Source: Microvirga lotononidis (GTDB lineage: Bacteria > Pseudomonadota > Alphaproteobacteria > Rhizobiales > Beijerinckiaceae). Taken from it: 64,000 bases of DNA. The position numbers were made by a program, and so were the translations under genes. Below the pieces are notes generated by a model, which saw only the letters and a list, made by a program, of their open reading frames with translations, did not search any database and had not been told where the DNA came from. The stretch covers positions 248,001 through 312,000 of the forward strand of contig NZ_CP141049.1 of the NCBI RefSeq assembly GCF_034627025.1. Direction: 5' to 3'. The stretch's first letter is position 1. Every line of letters begins with the position of its first letter. Shown here one piece after another: positions 56,361-64,000 of this stretch.

Positions 56361-57230
56361 ATGACAGTCTCAAGGGAATCGTCCCGCCTCCTCAGTGTCG
56401 CCCAGCGGGCCGCGCTGGAAGTCCGCGATCCGTTGCGTGAAGCTTTCCGCTCGACCATTGCGGTCGACTACAAGGTCGATCTTCATGACGTGGTGACAGA
56501 GCACGACAAGCGCTCGGAAGAAGCAATCACTGCATTCATCATGCGCGAAGTTCCGGATTCCGTCCTGCTCGGCGAGGAAGGTGGCAGCGTCGGTAGCGGC
56601 TCTATTCAATGGTATGTCGATCCAATCGACGGCACCTCCAATTTCGCACGCGGACTTGCCTTTTGGTGTGTATCCATTGCGGCCGTCGTCGAGGGTGAAA
56701 TCGCGGCGGGCGTCGTCTACGATCCGATTTCCGACAACCTGTTCACGGCTGATCTTGACGGCGCTTATCTCAACGGTCGCCGCATCGTCTCGCAAGCGGT
56801 GCCACACGAGCAGCACGCGACACTCATCACCGGATACCCCATGACCCGCGACTTTCGCCTCGACGGGAAGCGGCAGTCTCTCGACGACATTGGCCTCCTG
56901 ATCGAGACGTTCTCGACCGTCAGGCGCCCCGGCAGCGCGGCGCTCAGTATCGCTCATGTAGCGGCCGGATGGGTGGATGCGGCGGCAGGCTTCGGAGTCA
57001 ATCCCTGGGACGTCACGGCTGCGATCCTGATCCTCCGACAGGCGCGCGGAACCTATCTCCCGCTCACGCTCGGAAAGGTTGATGAGGCCGCGAAGGATTA
57101 TGCCTGCCCAGGTTATGTGGCTATTGGCGAGGGCGGGAACTACCCGACACTGACCGGCATCGCAAAAAGAATTTCGGAAAGGCGGCGGACACTTTCATCT
57201 GGCCCGCGCGTATCGGCCGCCAAGGCATGA
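56361..57230 (+). CDS. Inositol-monophosphatase-family phosphatase (second)
   Basis: The 289-residue enzyme has DSVLLGEEGGSVG, WYVDPIDGTSNFARG and the C-terminal GFGVNPWDVTAAILILRQAR, all the metal and substrate sites of the family. It differs strongly from the first copy at 50706 and so is not a recent duplication. It is in the transporter operon, directly after the binding protein, which suggests it acts on the imported phosphorylated compound. The start is the ATG after TCCGT; the ribosome site is weak. Confidence 0.92.
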   Translation: MTVSRESSRLLSVAQRAALEVRDPLREAFRSTIAVDYKVDLHDVVTEHDKRSEEAITAFIMREVPDSVLLGEEGGSVGSGSIQWYVDPIDGTSNFARGLAFWCVSIAAVVEGEIAAGVVYDPISDNLFTADLDGAYLNGRRIVSQAVPHEQHATLITGYPMTRDFRLDGKRQSLDDIGLLIETFSTVRRPGSAALSIAHVAAGWVDAAAGFGVNPWDVTAAILILRQARGTYLPLTLGKVDEAAKDYACPGYVAIGEGGNYPTLTGIAKRISERRRTLSSGPRVSAAKA

Positions 57231-57246
57231 AGGACCCGACCCTCCT

Positions 57247-59037
57247 GTGACGTTTATTTCAAGCCACACTGCGATGCCGCCGAAGATCGCGATCATCGCC
57301 GATCCGCATTTCCATGATACCACCTTCCAGCCCCCCGGCGTGCGGGAGGATTTCGCGTCGGTCCGCACCTTGGCGGACACGGTCGCATCGACGCGCGTGT
57401 TCAATGAGAGCGGCCATACCCTTCGCGCCGTACTCGACGATGTGGCGGCGCGACGTATTCGGCTTGTGGTCATTGTCGGAGACCTCCTGGATGACGGTCA
57501 GGTCTTCAACCGTACGGCAGGGATGTCTCTGCTGCGGGAATACACGAAACGCTATGGCATGCGGTTCTTCGCGACACCGGGCAACCACGACCTGTTCGGA
57601 CTTGTCGGGCGGCATATGGGCAAACGCTTCCTCGATGCAGACGGAGCGCATGTCCTAGTCACGAGCGATAAGGACCACCCGTGTGAAGGCTCCGTCAGTC
57701 GCATCGTGGCGCAGGCAGCCTTCTGCGACGGCTATGCGTCTGCGCTTCCGGACATGGCGGAGCTCGGTTACTTCCGGCACGAAGCTGACATATTGTGGGA
57801 AAGTCCCTTCGGTACCTCAGACGCTCTCGAGACCAGACATTATGCGGTGCGCTCCGTTGACGGTCTGACCGAGACGCGCATGATCGATGCCTCCTATCTG
57901 GTTGAGCCTAGCGAGGGATTATGGATCCTTTCCCTGGACGCGAATGTCTATAAACCGCTCGATGATGAGAGAGCGGACTTTGTTGATAGAAGCGAGGCCG
58001 GCTGGAACGCAGTGCTGGAGGACAAGCCCTTCCTGCTATCCTGGGTGAGAGATGTAGCGCTCCGCGCCAAGACCCTGAACAAGCGCCTCCTGGTCTTCTC
58101 GCATTATCCCGTTATCGGCCCTCTGAACGCCACGCTTGAGGACGAAGTCCGGCTGTTTGGTGAAACAACGTTTTCCCGTAGAATGCCGGCTCCAGCCGTA
58201 GCTGAGGCCGTCCAGGACGCTGGGATCAGGGTACATTTCAGTGGCCATTGGCACGTCAACGATACGGCAGTTTCCCGCAGCGACCAAGCCTTTCTGATCA
58301 ATGTCGCGGTGCCTTCACTAACAGCCTTCCCGGCGGCCTATAAGATCGCTGCGTTCGAACGCGAGGAAATGTCCATCACGACAATCCCCTTGCGCGACGC
58401 GCCTGGTTTTGATGCGGCCTTCCGAGCCTATGCGATCGAGTCCGCCCACACGGGCATGGATGTGGGGGATATCCTCCGAGCACCCACATATCCAGATTTC
58501 CTGAACAGTCACTTGGCCCACCTGGTTCGTCGCCGCTACCTGCCGCGGGAATGGCGAGAGGATTTCGCCTCTGCTGTATCTCACTTCACGATCAGGGACC
58601 TCTTCCGGCTTGCGGAGACGGAAGGCGATTTACCAGTGGCGCACCTGGCGACTGCGTCGCGTGGGTCGCCCAGGCCGATTGGGGACGCTGTCGTGATGTC
58701 TTCTTTAGAGCCTGAGCCTGGAGACATTCATTCTCTCCCGTTTTTCGAGTTGGTGGTCGACTGGTATCGCCTGCGCAAGGGAAAAGAACTGGCACTCGAA
58801 CATATCCCGAGGGAGAGGCTTGCGGTCTACAGAGCACTGGTGTCGCGCTACGCGGCCCGGTCATGGGAGAGCGGGAGCCTTCAATCCGACCTGGCTGCTT
58901 TCATGAGCATGCTCGGACAGTATCTTGCGAGCCCGCCTTCCAAGGATTTCGCGATTGATCTCACGACAGGCGAAATCAGGGATGCTAAGCCTTCCTACTT
59001 CGGCCGAACAGACTTGCGCCAGACCGGAAGAGGCTGA
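57247..59037 (+). CDS. Calcineurin-like metallophosphoesterase
   Basis: The product (596 residues from GTG at 57247, or 587 from ATG at 57274) has the dimetal motifs in order: IIADPHFHD, VVIVGDLLDDGQ, ATPGNHDLFG, VFSHYPVIG and HFSGHWHVND. The first 340 residues form the phosphoesterase domain; the remaining 250 are helical and not familiar to me. It lacks a signal peptide, so it acts inside the cell. The GTG start has AAGGA upstream and is slightly favoured. Its 3' end overlaps the convergent LacI gene by 43 bases. Confidence 0.88.
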   Translation: MTFISSHTAMPPKIAIIADPHFHDTTFQPPGVREDFASVRTLADTVASTRVFNESGHTLRAVLDDVAARRIRLVVIVGDLLDDGQVFNRTAGMSLLREYTKRYGMRFFATPGNHDLFGLVGRHMGKRFLDADGAHVLVTSDKDHPCEGSVSRIVAQAAFCDGYASALPDMAELGYFRHEADILWESPFGTSDALETRHYAVRSVDGLTETRMIDASYLVEPSEGLWILSLDANVYKPLDDERADFVDRSEAGWNAVLEDKPFLLSWVRDVALRAKTLNKRLLVFSHYPVIGPLNATLEDEVRLFGETTFSRRMPAPAVAEAVQDAGIRVHFSGHWHVNDTAVSRSDQAFLINVAVPSLTAFPAAYKIAAFEREEMSITTIPLRDAPGFDAAFRAYAIESAHTGMDVGDILRAPTYPDFLNSHLAHLVRRRYLPREWREDFASAVSHFTIRDLFRLAETEGDLPVAHLATASRGSPRPIGDAVVMSSLEPEPGDIHSLPFFELVVDWYRLRKGKELALEHIPRERLAVYRALVSRYAARSWESGSLQSDLAAFMSMLGQYLASPPSKDFAIDLTTGEIRDAKPSYFGRTDLRQTGRG

Positions 59038-60020
59038 AAGCGAACTGGCTCGCCATCTTCCAGCAAGGTGGGCGTTTCATCAAGATGCTGGACGATGTGG
59101 TCGGCGATCTGATCAATCGGCTGCCGGAATGTCGTGAGGTCGTAGGAGGCCCACCCAGCCTGCTCGATATCATCGAACCCAACGACACAGAAGTCTTCCG
59201 GAATGGATAGCCCGAATTCGTGCCGTGCGACGTCCATGAACCCGAAAGCTAAGAGGTCTGTGACGCAGAATGCCCCATCGGGGGCGTCGGAACGGCTAAG
59301 CAGAAGCCTCGCAGCCTCAGAGCCCGAGGTATAAGCGGTAGGCCCATATTGCAGTATCGTGATGTCGACGCCTGCCTCTGCGGCGGCAATCTGGAAGTTC
59401 TTCGCGCGGTTCACGATGCTGGGTGTCCCCACCTGCGAGGAGACGACGGCGATCCTCTGACATCCGGCTCGTCGGAGCATATGAAAGGCTTCCCTTGCGG
59501 GACCGGCGCTATCAACCACAATGTTCGCCGACCCACTGAGGTGATCGTCACGGTTGATTAGTATAACATTCTGGCCATTGTTGATGCAGGTGTGGATGAG
59601 GGAGGCGCTCGGAGCTCCCGAGAAGACGACAGTCGCATCGGCTCTGTAATTGAGGGATTTGTGTAGCGCACCCGCAACGCTGTCGCTTTCCCCGGAGGTA
59701 TTGACGACCATGGCGACTTTGTTGATCTCCTGCAGCCGCCTGGTCATCGTCTCGAGCATCCGAGCTTGGAACGGGGTGTTGAGATCGGCAGAGATAAGGC
59801 AGACAATATCACTACGTTCATGGATAAGACCGCGGGCCAAGTGGTTGACGTGGTAGCCGAGCGTCTCCGCTGCCTGTATGACCTTCTTCCGTGTGGTCTC
59901 CGATACGCTGGCGCCCGCCGTGAAGGTGCGGGAAACTGCTGAGCGCGAAACACCTGCAAGCTCCGCCACACGTTGGGCGTTCACGAAAGTCTTATTCGGC
60001 TTGATGTCGGACACTGCCAT
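58995..60020 (-). CDS. LacI/GalR-family regulator of the phosphatase island
   Basis: The 341-residue protein has the N-terminal HTH (VAELAGVSRSAVSRTFTAGA) with the hinge helix YHVNHLARGL. The periplasmic-binding-type domain follows (DIVCLISADLNTPFQARMLE; FVVGFDDIEQAGWASYDLTT-like CVVGFDDIEQAG). It should bind a sugar-like effector. Two palindromes of LacI type lie at 49740 and 51626, but none is visible just before this gene. It is convergent with the phosphoesterase gene. Confidence 0.93.
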   Translation of the reverse strand: MAVSDIKPNKTFVNAQRVAELAGVSRSAVSRTFTAGASVSETTRKKVIQAAETLGYHVNHLARGLIHERSDIVCLISADLNTPFQARMLETMTRRLQEINKVAMVVNTSGESDSVAGALHKSLNYRADATVVFSGAPSASLIHTCINNGQNVILINRDDHLSGSANIVVDSAGPAREAFHMLRRAGCQRIAVVSSQVGTPSIVNRAKNFQIAAAEAGVDITILQYGPTAYTSGSEAARLLLSRSDAPDGAFCVTDLLAFGFMDVARHEFGLSIPEDFCVVGFDDIEQAGWASYDLTTFRQPIDQIADHIVQHLDETPTLLEDGEPVRFQPLPVWRKSVRPK

Positions 60021-60530
60021 ACCTGTTGACGGTTATAAGGTGGGACGAATCGAACCGGTAGACCCAAAAGGTGAGAGACGTCGTCTGCTCTCTAAAATAG
60101 GCCCGGCGGCCGGCATGGCGCAATCAAGCCCCCACTCTCATTAGCAAGTATCGCCAAAGCGCGTTCCGATCTACGAAGCGGTCTCATTCTTCCAATGGGG
60201 ACTAGGTGGCACACCACTTACAGTGGACCTGCCCCTCAAACTGGTCCATTAGGAGGAGAACTTTTCGGGACACTTGTGGACCTGCCCCGAACGCTGGACC
60301 ACGGCCGAGCGGGCTTCCCGGCCTCACTGTGGACCTTAGACGAGCCTAAGTCCTGGTGAAGCAAGGCCATCGGTGGCTAAGCATTTCAACCTTCTCGCCG
60401 GCTGGGTCCGGACAAGAACCCGACGATCGTCGGGCCCCTGCTGCAAAATTGCGACGCAACCGCTGGGAGGGACCACGTTCGGTACGATTGCATTCAGTTC
60501 GGGTTAGCGACGGTTCGCCTGTCAAAAAGA
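60021..60530. other. Intergenic region with short direct repeats
   Basis: No gene is seen. GTGGACCTGCCCC occurs at 60223 and again at 60276, exactly 53 bases apart, and CTGGTCCA/CTGGACCA follow both copies at equal distance. A third partial copy (GTGGACCT) lies near 60330. They look like decayed ends of an insertion sequence or a small tandem duplication. Confidence 0.4.
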
Positions 60531-60558
60531 AGGGCGCTCCTCCCAGCAGGAGCGCCCT
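60531..60558 (-). terminator. Rho-independent terminator of the chemoreceptor gene
   Basis: AGGGCGCTCCT and AGGAGCGCCCT are perfect 11-base arms around a 6-base loop. Read on the minus strand, the stem is followed at once by TCTTTTTGAC, giving the required U tract. It lies about 85 bases past the chemoreceptor stop. Confidence 0.88.
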
Positions 60559-60641
60559 CCATTTCCAACTAACCTGGAGGGTGAGCCCCTCCGACCGACC
60601 TAAGACTGCCGTTCCCCGTCATATGGCGTAGATTGCTTGCC

Positions 60642-62333
60642 TTAGGCTGCCTTCACGCCCTGAAGGAACTGGCCGACCTCGTCGCCAAGGCTATTGGAGT
60701 GACGAGCCAGTTCCTGGGCCGCGCTCAGCACCTGAGACGCGGCAGCCCCGGTCTCACCGGCACCCCGGCGCACGTCGCCGATGTTGCCGGTCACATGCTC
60801 GGTGCCGCGGGCCGCTTCGTGCACGTTGCGAGCGATCTCGCCCGTTGCAGCGCCTTGTTCCTCCATGGCTGCGGCGATCGTGACCGAGATCTGCGACATT
60901 TCTCCGATCGTCTGCGTGATGGTATGGATAGCCTGTACCGCCTCTCGGGTGGCCTGCTGCACCGATGCGATCTGCGTCGAGATCTCATCCGTGGCCTTTG
61001 CCGTCTGGTTGGCCAGTTCCTTGACCTCGGAGGCAACGACCGCAAAGCCCTTGCCCGCCTCACCAGCGCGAGCCGCCTCGATGGTGGCGTTGAGCGCGAG
61101 CAGGTTGGTCTGTCCAGCCACCGAATTGATCAGGGCGATGACGTTGCCGATCCGCTCCGCCGTGGAAGCCAGCTGCTGCACGATGGCGTCGGTGCGCTGG
61201 GCATCATGCACCGCACGTTCCGCAATCCGCGAGGACTGGGATACCTGCGAGGCGATTTCCCTGATCGAGATCGACAACTCTTCCGTGGCGGCTGCCACCG
61301 TCTGCACGTTGGCAGAGGTTTGCTCGGCGGCCGAGGCCGCGCTGACCGTCTGGTTGTTGGTCTGATCGGCAATCGACGTCATGGTCTGCGCCGTGGCTTC
61401 CATTTCCGTCGCAGCCGAAGCCAACCCCTGTGTCATGGCAGAGACATTGCGCTCGAAGTCCTTGGTCAGCTGATCGAGCACTTGGGCGCGGCGCATCTTC
61501 GCTTCGTTCTCGGCCTCCTGCTCGGCAGCAAGGCGTCGGGCTTCAATGGCGTTATCCTTGAAGACCTGGAGCGACCGGGCGAGCGCGCCCACTTCGTCCT
61601 TGCGCTCTGTGCCGGTCACGGCGACCGACAGATCGCCGTTGGCGAGCTGGCCCATTGCAGCTGTCATGGCGCCAAGGGGGCGCGTGACCCCATAGATCAC
61701 GATCGCGCCGATCAAACCCACGGCCGCAAGAATGCCAACCGCCGCGGCCTCGATGAGCTTCCACGATGTATCCGTTGCTAGCTCATCGGCGTCATCGGCG
61801 CCTTTGGCCAAGGCCTTCTTGCTGCTCTCCACACGCTGAGCGAGAAGGTCGCGAAGCTTAATACGAGCATCCCGCCCCTCACCGTTCGAGATCTTGAGGG
61901 CACCTTCGTCGTCGTTGAGCTTGCCACGCTCAACACTCTTATCCAGCAAGCCAAAGTAATTGACGATAGTGGCCTTCAGGTCAGTATCGAAGGTTTTCTG
62001 CTCCGACGTTTCTGCAAGAGCAATCAGCTCGTCTGCATGCGTTAGGGCGAGGCTCCTATAGGTATTGAAGGTCTTTTCGCCAGTCTTGATCATCTCCGGA
62101 TCGCTGAAGAGGATCAGGTTCTTTTCCTGAGTCGTTGTCTCGTTGACCTCAGCGTTGATCTGCAGGACGAGCGTTTGGCGCGCCACCTCCTGTTCAACCA
62201 ATTCCTGAGTGTCCTGAGCCATATCGCCGAGCCCGGCCCTTGCCAGGGCGACCAGCCCAACGGCCACTGCAACAAAGATAGTGACTGGAATGGCAAGCTT
62301 TGTGAGAAGCTTCAGATTATTGAGCGTACGCAT
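60642..62333 (-). CDS. Methyl-accepting chemotaxis protein
   Basis: The 563-residue chemoreceptor has a first membrane helix ([20 protein letters not shown]), a periplasmic four-helix-type sensor domain to about residue 185, and a second helix ([20 protein letters not shown]). A HAMP domain starts at [20 protein letters not shown]. The cytoplasmic signalling rod contains [20 protein letters not shown] and ends [14 protein letters not shown]. The ligand is unknown. The start is set at 62333, directly before the first helix; an upstream extension is basic and unlike the family. Confidence 0.94.
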   Translation of the reverse strand: MRTLNNLKLLTKLAIPVTIFVAVAVGLVALARAGLGDMAQDTQELVEQEVARQTLVLQINAEVNETTTQEKNLILFSDPEMIKTGEKTFNTYRSLALTHADELIALAETSEQKTFDTDLKATIVNYFGLLDKSVERGKLNDDEGALKISNGEGRDARIKLRDLLAQRVESSKKALAKGADDADELATDTSWKLIEAAAVGILAAVGLIGAIVIYGVTRPLGAMTAAMGQLANGDLSVAVTGTERKDEVGALARSLQVFKDNAIEARRLAAEQEAENEAKMRRAQVLDQLTKDFERNVSAMTQGLASAATEMEATAQTMTSIADQTNNQTVSAASAAEQTSANVQTVAAATEELSISIREIASQVSQSSRIAERAVHDAQRTDAIVQQLASTAERIGNVIALINSVAGQTNLLALNATIEAARAGEAGKGFAVVASEVKELANQTAKATDEISTQIASVQQATREAVQAIHTITQTIGEMSQISVTIAAAMEEQGAATGEIARNVHEAARGTEHVTGNIGDVRRGAGETGAAASQVLSAAQELARHSNSLGDEVGQFLQGVKAA

Positions 62334-62749
62334 TGTCTTTCGTTGGCCCGCCTGCATCGCCGCGGGAAGCACGCGCCATCTGACGCGCATAAATCGGGCG
62401 CGGCGAAGATGAGCCAAAGCGATGAAGGAGATCTTAAGCTTTAGAAGGGTTCGGAGAAGAAGACTTCCTATAAGTGGTTCTACCTATTAAGGTTCATCTG
62501 CGAACTATTTACCCAAAAATCGCCATGGGACGCTTCATTCCCGCGGTGGGAAAACCACCGCTTCTGGTTCACGGAGACACGAGCAAATCGGATTTGATGA
62601 TCTCACGTTTGAGGTCCGCGATGAGCACGGTTCCACCGTCGCACATCTGGTCGTCAATAACGCGTGCATTTTCGCAGATACGTTGGTCTGCCGGAACCAT
62701 GCATCCCGTCCGGGGTTAGATACGGCGATCAAAATAAGGGGTTCATCGC
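62334..62749. other. Intergenic region with two small dyads
   Basis: There is no recognised gene. GCGGTGG-GAAAA-type loop-CCACCGC forms a hairpin at 62543-62561, and CAAATCGGATTTG is a perfect palindrome at 62584-62596. A frame crossing 62590-62700 (FEVRDEHGSTVAHLVVNNAC) could be the remnant of a small domain, but I cannot name it. Confidence 0.4.
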
Positions 62750-63067
62750 ATGCGGAAGGCTGTCATCGCACTCGCTTCGCTATCGGCGCTCACACTTTTC
62801 CCGACTTTCGCCATGGCGCAGAACCGCACAGCGGTTGGGGTCGGGACTGGTGCAGTGGCGGGTGCTATTGTCGGCGGTCCTGTCGGGGCTGCCGTTGGCG
62901 GCGTAATCGGCGGTGTCATTGGTGCAAACTCGGGCCGCGGGCACTCTCGAGCATACCGGCATTATCGGAAGCCAGTTTATACCAGCTACAGGAATCGACA
63001 TCGGCCAGTGCGTCAGCCCACCCGTACGGTTCCTCAGCGCAGACACGAATTCCATCCCCTGGGATAA
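62750..63067 (+). CDS. Small exported glycine-zipper protein
   Basis: The 105-residue protein has a signal peptide (AVIALASLSALTLFPTFAMA, cleavage near AQN). A glycine-zipper segment follows (GVGTGAVAGAIVGGPVGAAV, then GGVIGGVIGANSG), and the tail is rich in Arg, His, Tyr and Pro. Similar alphaproteobacterial proteins sit in or near the envelope and react to stress; no enzymatic role is known. The gene stands alone. Confidence 0.8.
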   Translation: MRKAVIALASLSALTLFPTFAMAQNRTAVGVGTGAVAGAIVGGPVGAAVGGVIGGVIGANSGRGHSRAYRHYRKPVYTSYRNRHRPVRQPTRTVPQRRHEFHPLG

Positions 63068-63477
63068 CCCTCACTGCCCAACATCTGTGCGAGATCGGAT
63101 TGTTGGGGCACTGCATGATGGCACTCCGCCACCAAAGGCAGCGAAAGCGAAATCCGGTGCAGCCATTGTGTCTGTCCGCGTTGATCAGTGCGGGCGCACG
63201 AACGGCAAGACAAAACCGCAATGTCCCCATGCGGGCATTCATTGCGTGATTGTTGGCATTGGAATGTTTGCCCTTGATTCCCGCGGCTCGTCAAGCAGCA
63301 AAAGAATGCCCCGCAGTCCATGGGATGCCCGACAGGCCTGGGATTACAGCGCCGTACCGAAACGCGAGCGCGATTGTTATCAAGCGCTCTGATCATCACC
63401 AAAGTGTACATCTGCTGGCGCACGATTGCCCCATTCAGACGCTCATCTCCTGACCGATTCCGAAGGAAGGCGTAGCG
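63068..63477. other. Intergenic stretch, no gene seen
   Basis: Open frames cross this gap on both strands but none has a credible start and family pattern. No terminator is evident after the glycine-zipper gene. Confidence 0.4.
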
Positions 63478-63645
63478 ATGGATTTCACGGAGGCTTTGCG
63501 CATGGCTGAGCGGAACCTGACGGAAGGCGCCACGCTCGCTGAACTCAGGGAACTCGCTCAGGACCTTCGGGCTCTCACCCCCAACAGCCTTCTTGCGGAT
63601 CTAATCGAACTCAAGATCGCTGTTATCGAGGGATATTGGGGCTGA
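63478..63645 (+). CDS. Small ORF of 55 residues
   Basis: The frame MDFTEALRMAERNLTEGATL continues AELRELAQDLRALTPNSLLA and ends EGYWG. It is predicted to be helical and acidic. GAAGGAAGG lies 8 bases before the ATG, a good ribosome site, and codon use is normal for the window. I do not recognise a family. It is a plausible genuine small protein. Confidence 0.5.
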   Translation: MDFTEALRMAERNLTEGATLAELRELAQDLRALTPNSLLADLIELKIAVIEGYWG

Positions 63646-64000
63646 GAATGAGGCGTGAATTCATCTGCATGTCGCATCCGACATGTTTTTATCAAGGCTC
63701 CCGATCGGGCAAATTCTCGTCATGGCCCACGCGTGCCGCATGTCTTATAATCACGTGGGAACTCAGTTCTCGCCTGAGATGCATATGCGGCGATGATGAG
63801 CTCGATGTCATTTCTACCGCGCAGCCCATTCAGGATAGGGCCAACCCGGACGAGAAGCACCCCAAGACCAGCACCAATGGTGACAGGGCTATGGTCGCGA
63901 GCAAGTCTTTTGCGATTGATACGACGTCTTTCGTGTGCCGTCGTTTGTCCCGCCTGGCCTATCCGATGGTCGCTTGGCACGGCGGTAGGTTTATCTCACG
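63646..64000. other. Window end, no gene called
   Basis: The last 355 bases have an open leftward frame (63720-63980) without recognisable features. It may be the edge of something outside the window, but nothing can be supported. Confidence 0.3.

Noticed and set aside
63720..63980. 86-codon minus-strand frame at the window edge
   Set aside because: No recognisable motif or convincing start; too near the edge to judge.

Overview
This window looks like an accessory stretch of an alphaproteobacterial genome. The gene set (Ku plus three-domain LigD, a DUF1612-type HTH remnant, GlxA-type regulators, fused sialic-acid enzymes, many decayed insertion sequences) and the GC-rich codon use suggest Hyphomicrobiales, perhaps a Microvirga/Methylobacterium relative. 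The taxon is an inference; no rRNA or tRNA gene is visible.

Layout. 1-5 kb: a KefF/MdaB-type oxidoreductase and a four-gene TetR-controlled efflux operon (TetR, HlyD, ABC ATPase, ABC-2 permease; 4-bp overlaps) with a perfect palindromic operator. 5-6.5 kb: a coiled-coil orphan, a repeat copy and two gene fragments. 6.5-17 kb: UvrD-type helicase, secreted protein, glycosyltransferase, DUF72, DUF3606, the NHEJ pair Ku/LigD and an AraC regulator. 17-19.2 kb: a mosaic of broken IS6, IS110 and IS21 pieces. 19.3-25.3 kb: ArsR/AHSA1/membrane-protein operon, transposase and kinase remnants, GlxA regulator divergent from a tautomerase, a frameshifted MerR-ATPase, and a sigma factor/small protein/PCMT operon. 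25.4-30.4 kb: a SoxR regulon, with SoxR box, FMN reductase and MFS pump; the pump is split by a complete IS21 element whose 6-bp target duplication can be removed to restore the frame. 30.7-34 kb: VOC protein, LysR regulator, DUF1275 remnant and an SBF-type symporter.

34.3-48.8 kb is a complete sialic-acid catabolic island. One arm encodes NagA, a SIS-domain deaminase/isomerase, a NanE-NanK fusion and two Gfo/Idh/MocA oxidoreductases. The divergent arm encodes a FadR/GntR regulator, a peptide-type (Sat-like) five-part ABC importer, a NanA-like aldolase and a periplasmic NanM-like mutarotase. The two oxidoreductases may extend the diet to 2,7-anhydro or otherwise modified sialic acids.

49.7-60 kb holds a second catabolic island: a HCX5R phosphatase, two inositol-monophosphatase-family enzymes, a calcineurin-like phosphoesterase, a LacI regulator and a ferric-type ABC importer with a fused permease. 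Its binding protein has no adjacent tyrosine pair of the FbpA type. The density of phosphatases suggests import and dephosphorylation of a phosphorylated sugar or cyclitol, as in AfuABC, rather than iron uptake. Two LacI-style palindromes lie ahead of its two transcription blocks. The window ends with a chemoreceptor, a glycine-zipper secreted protein and a small ORF.
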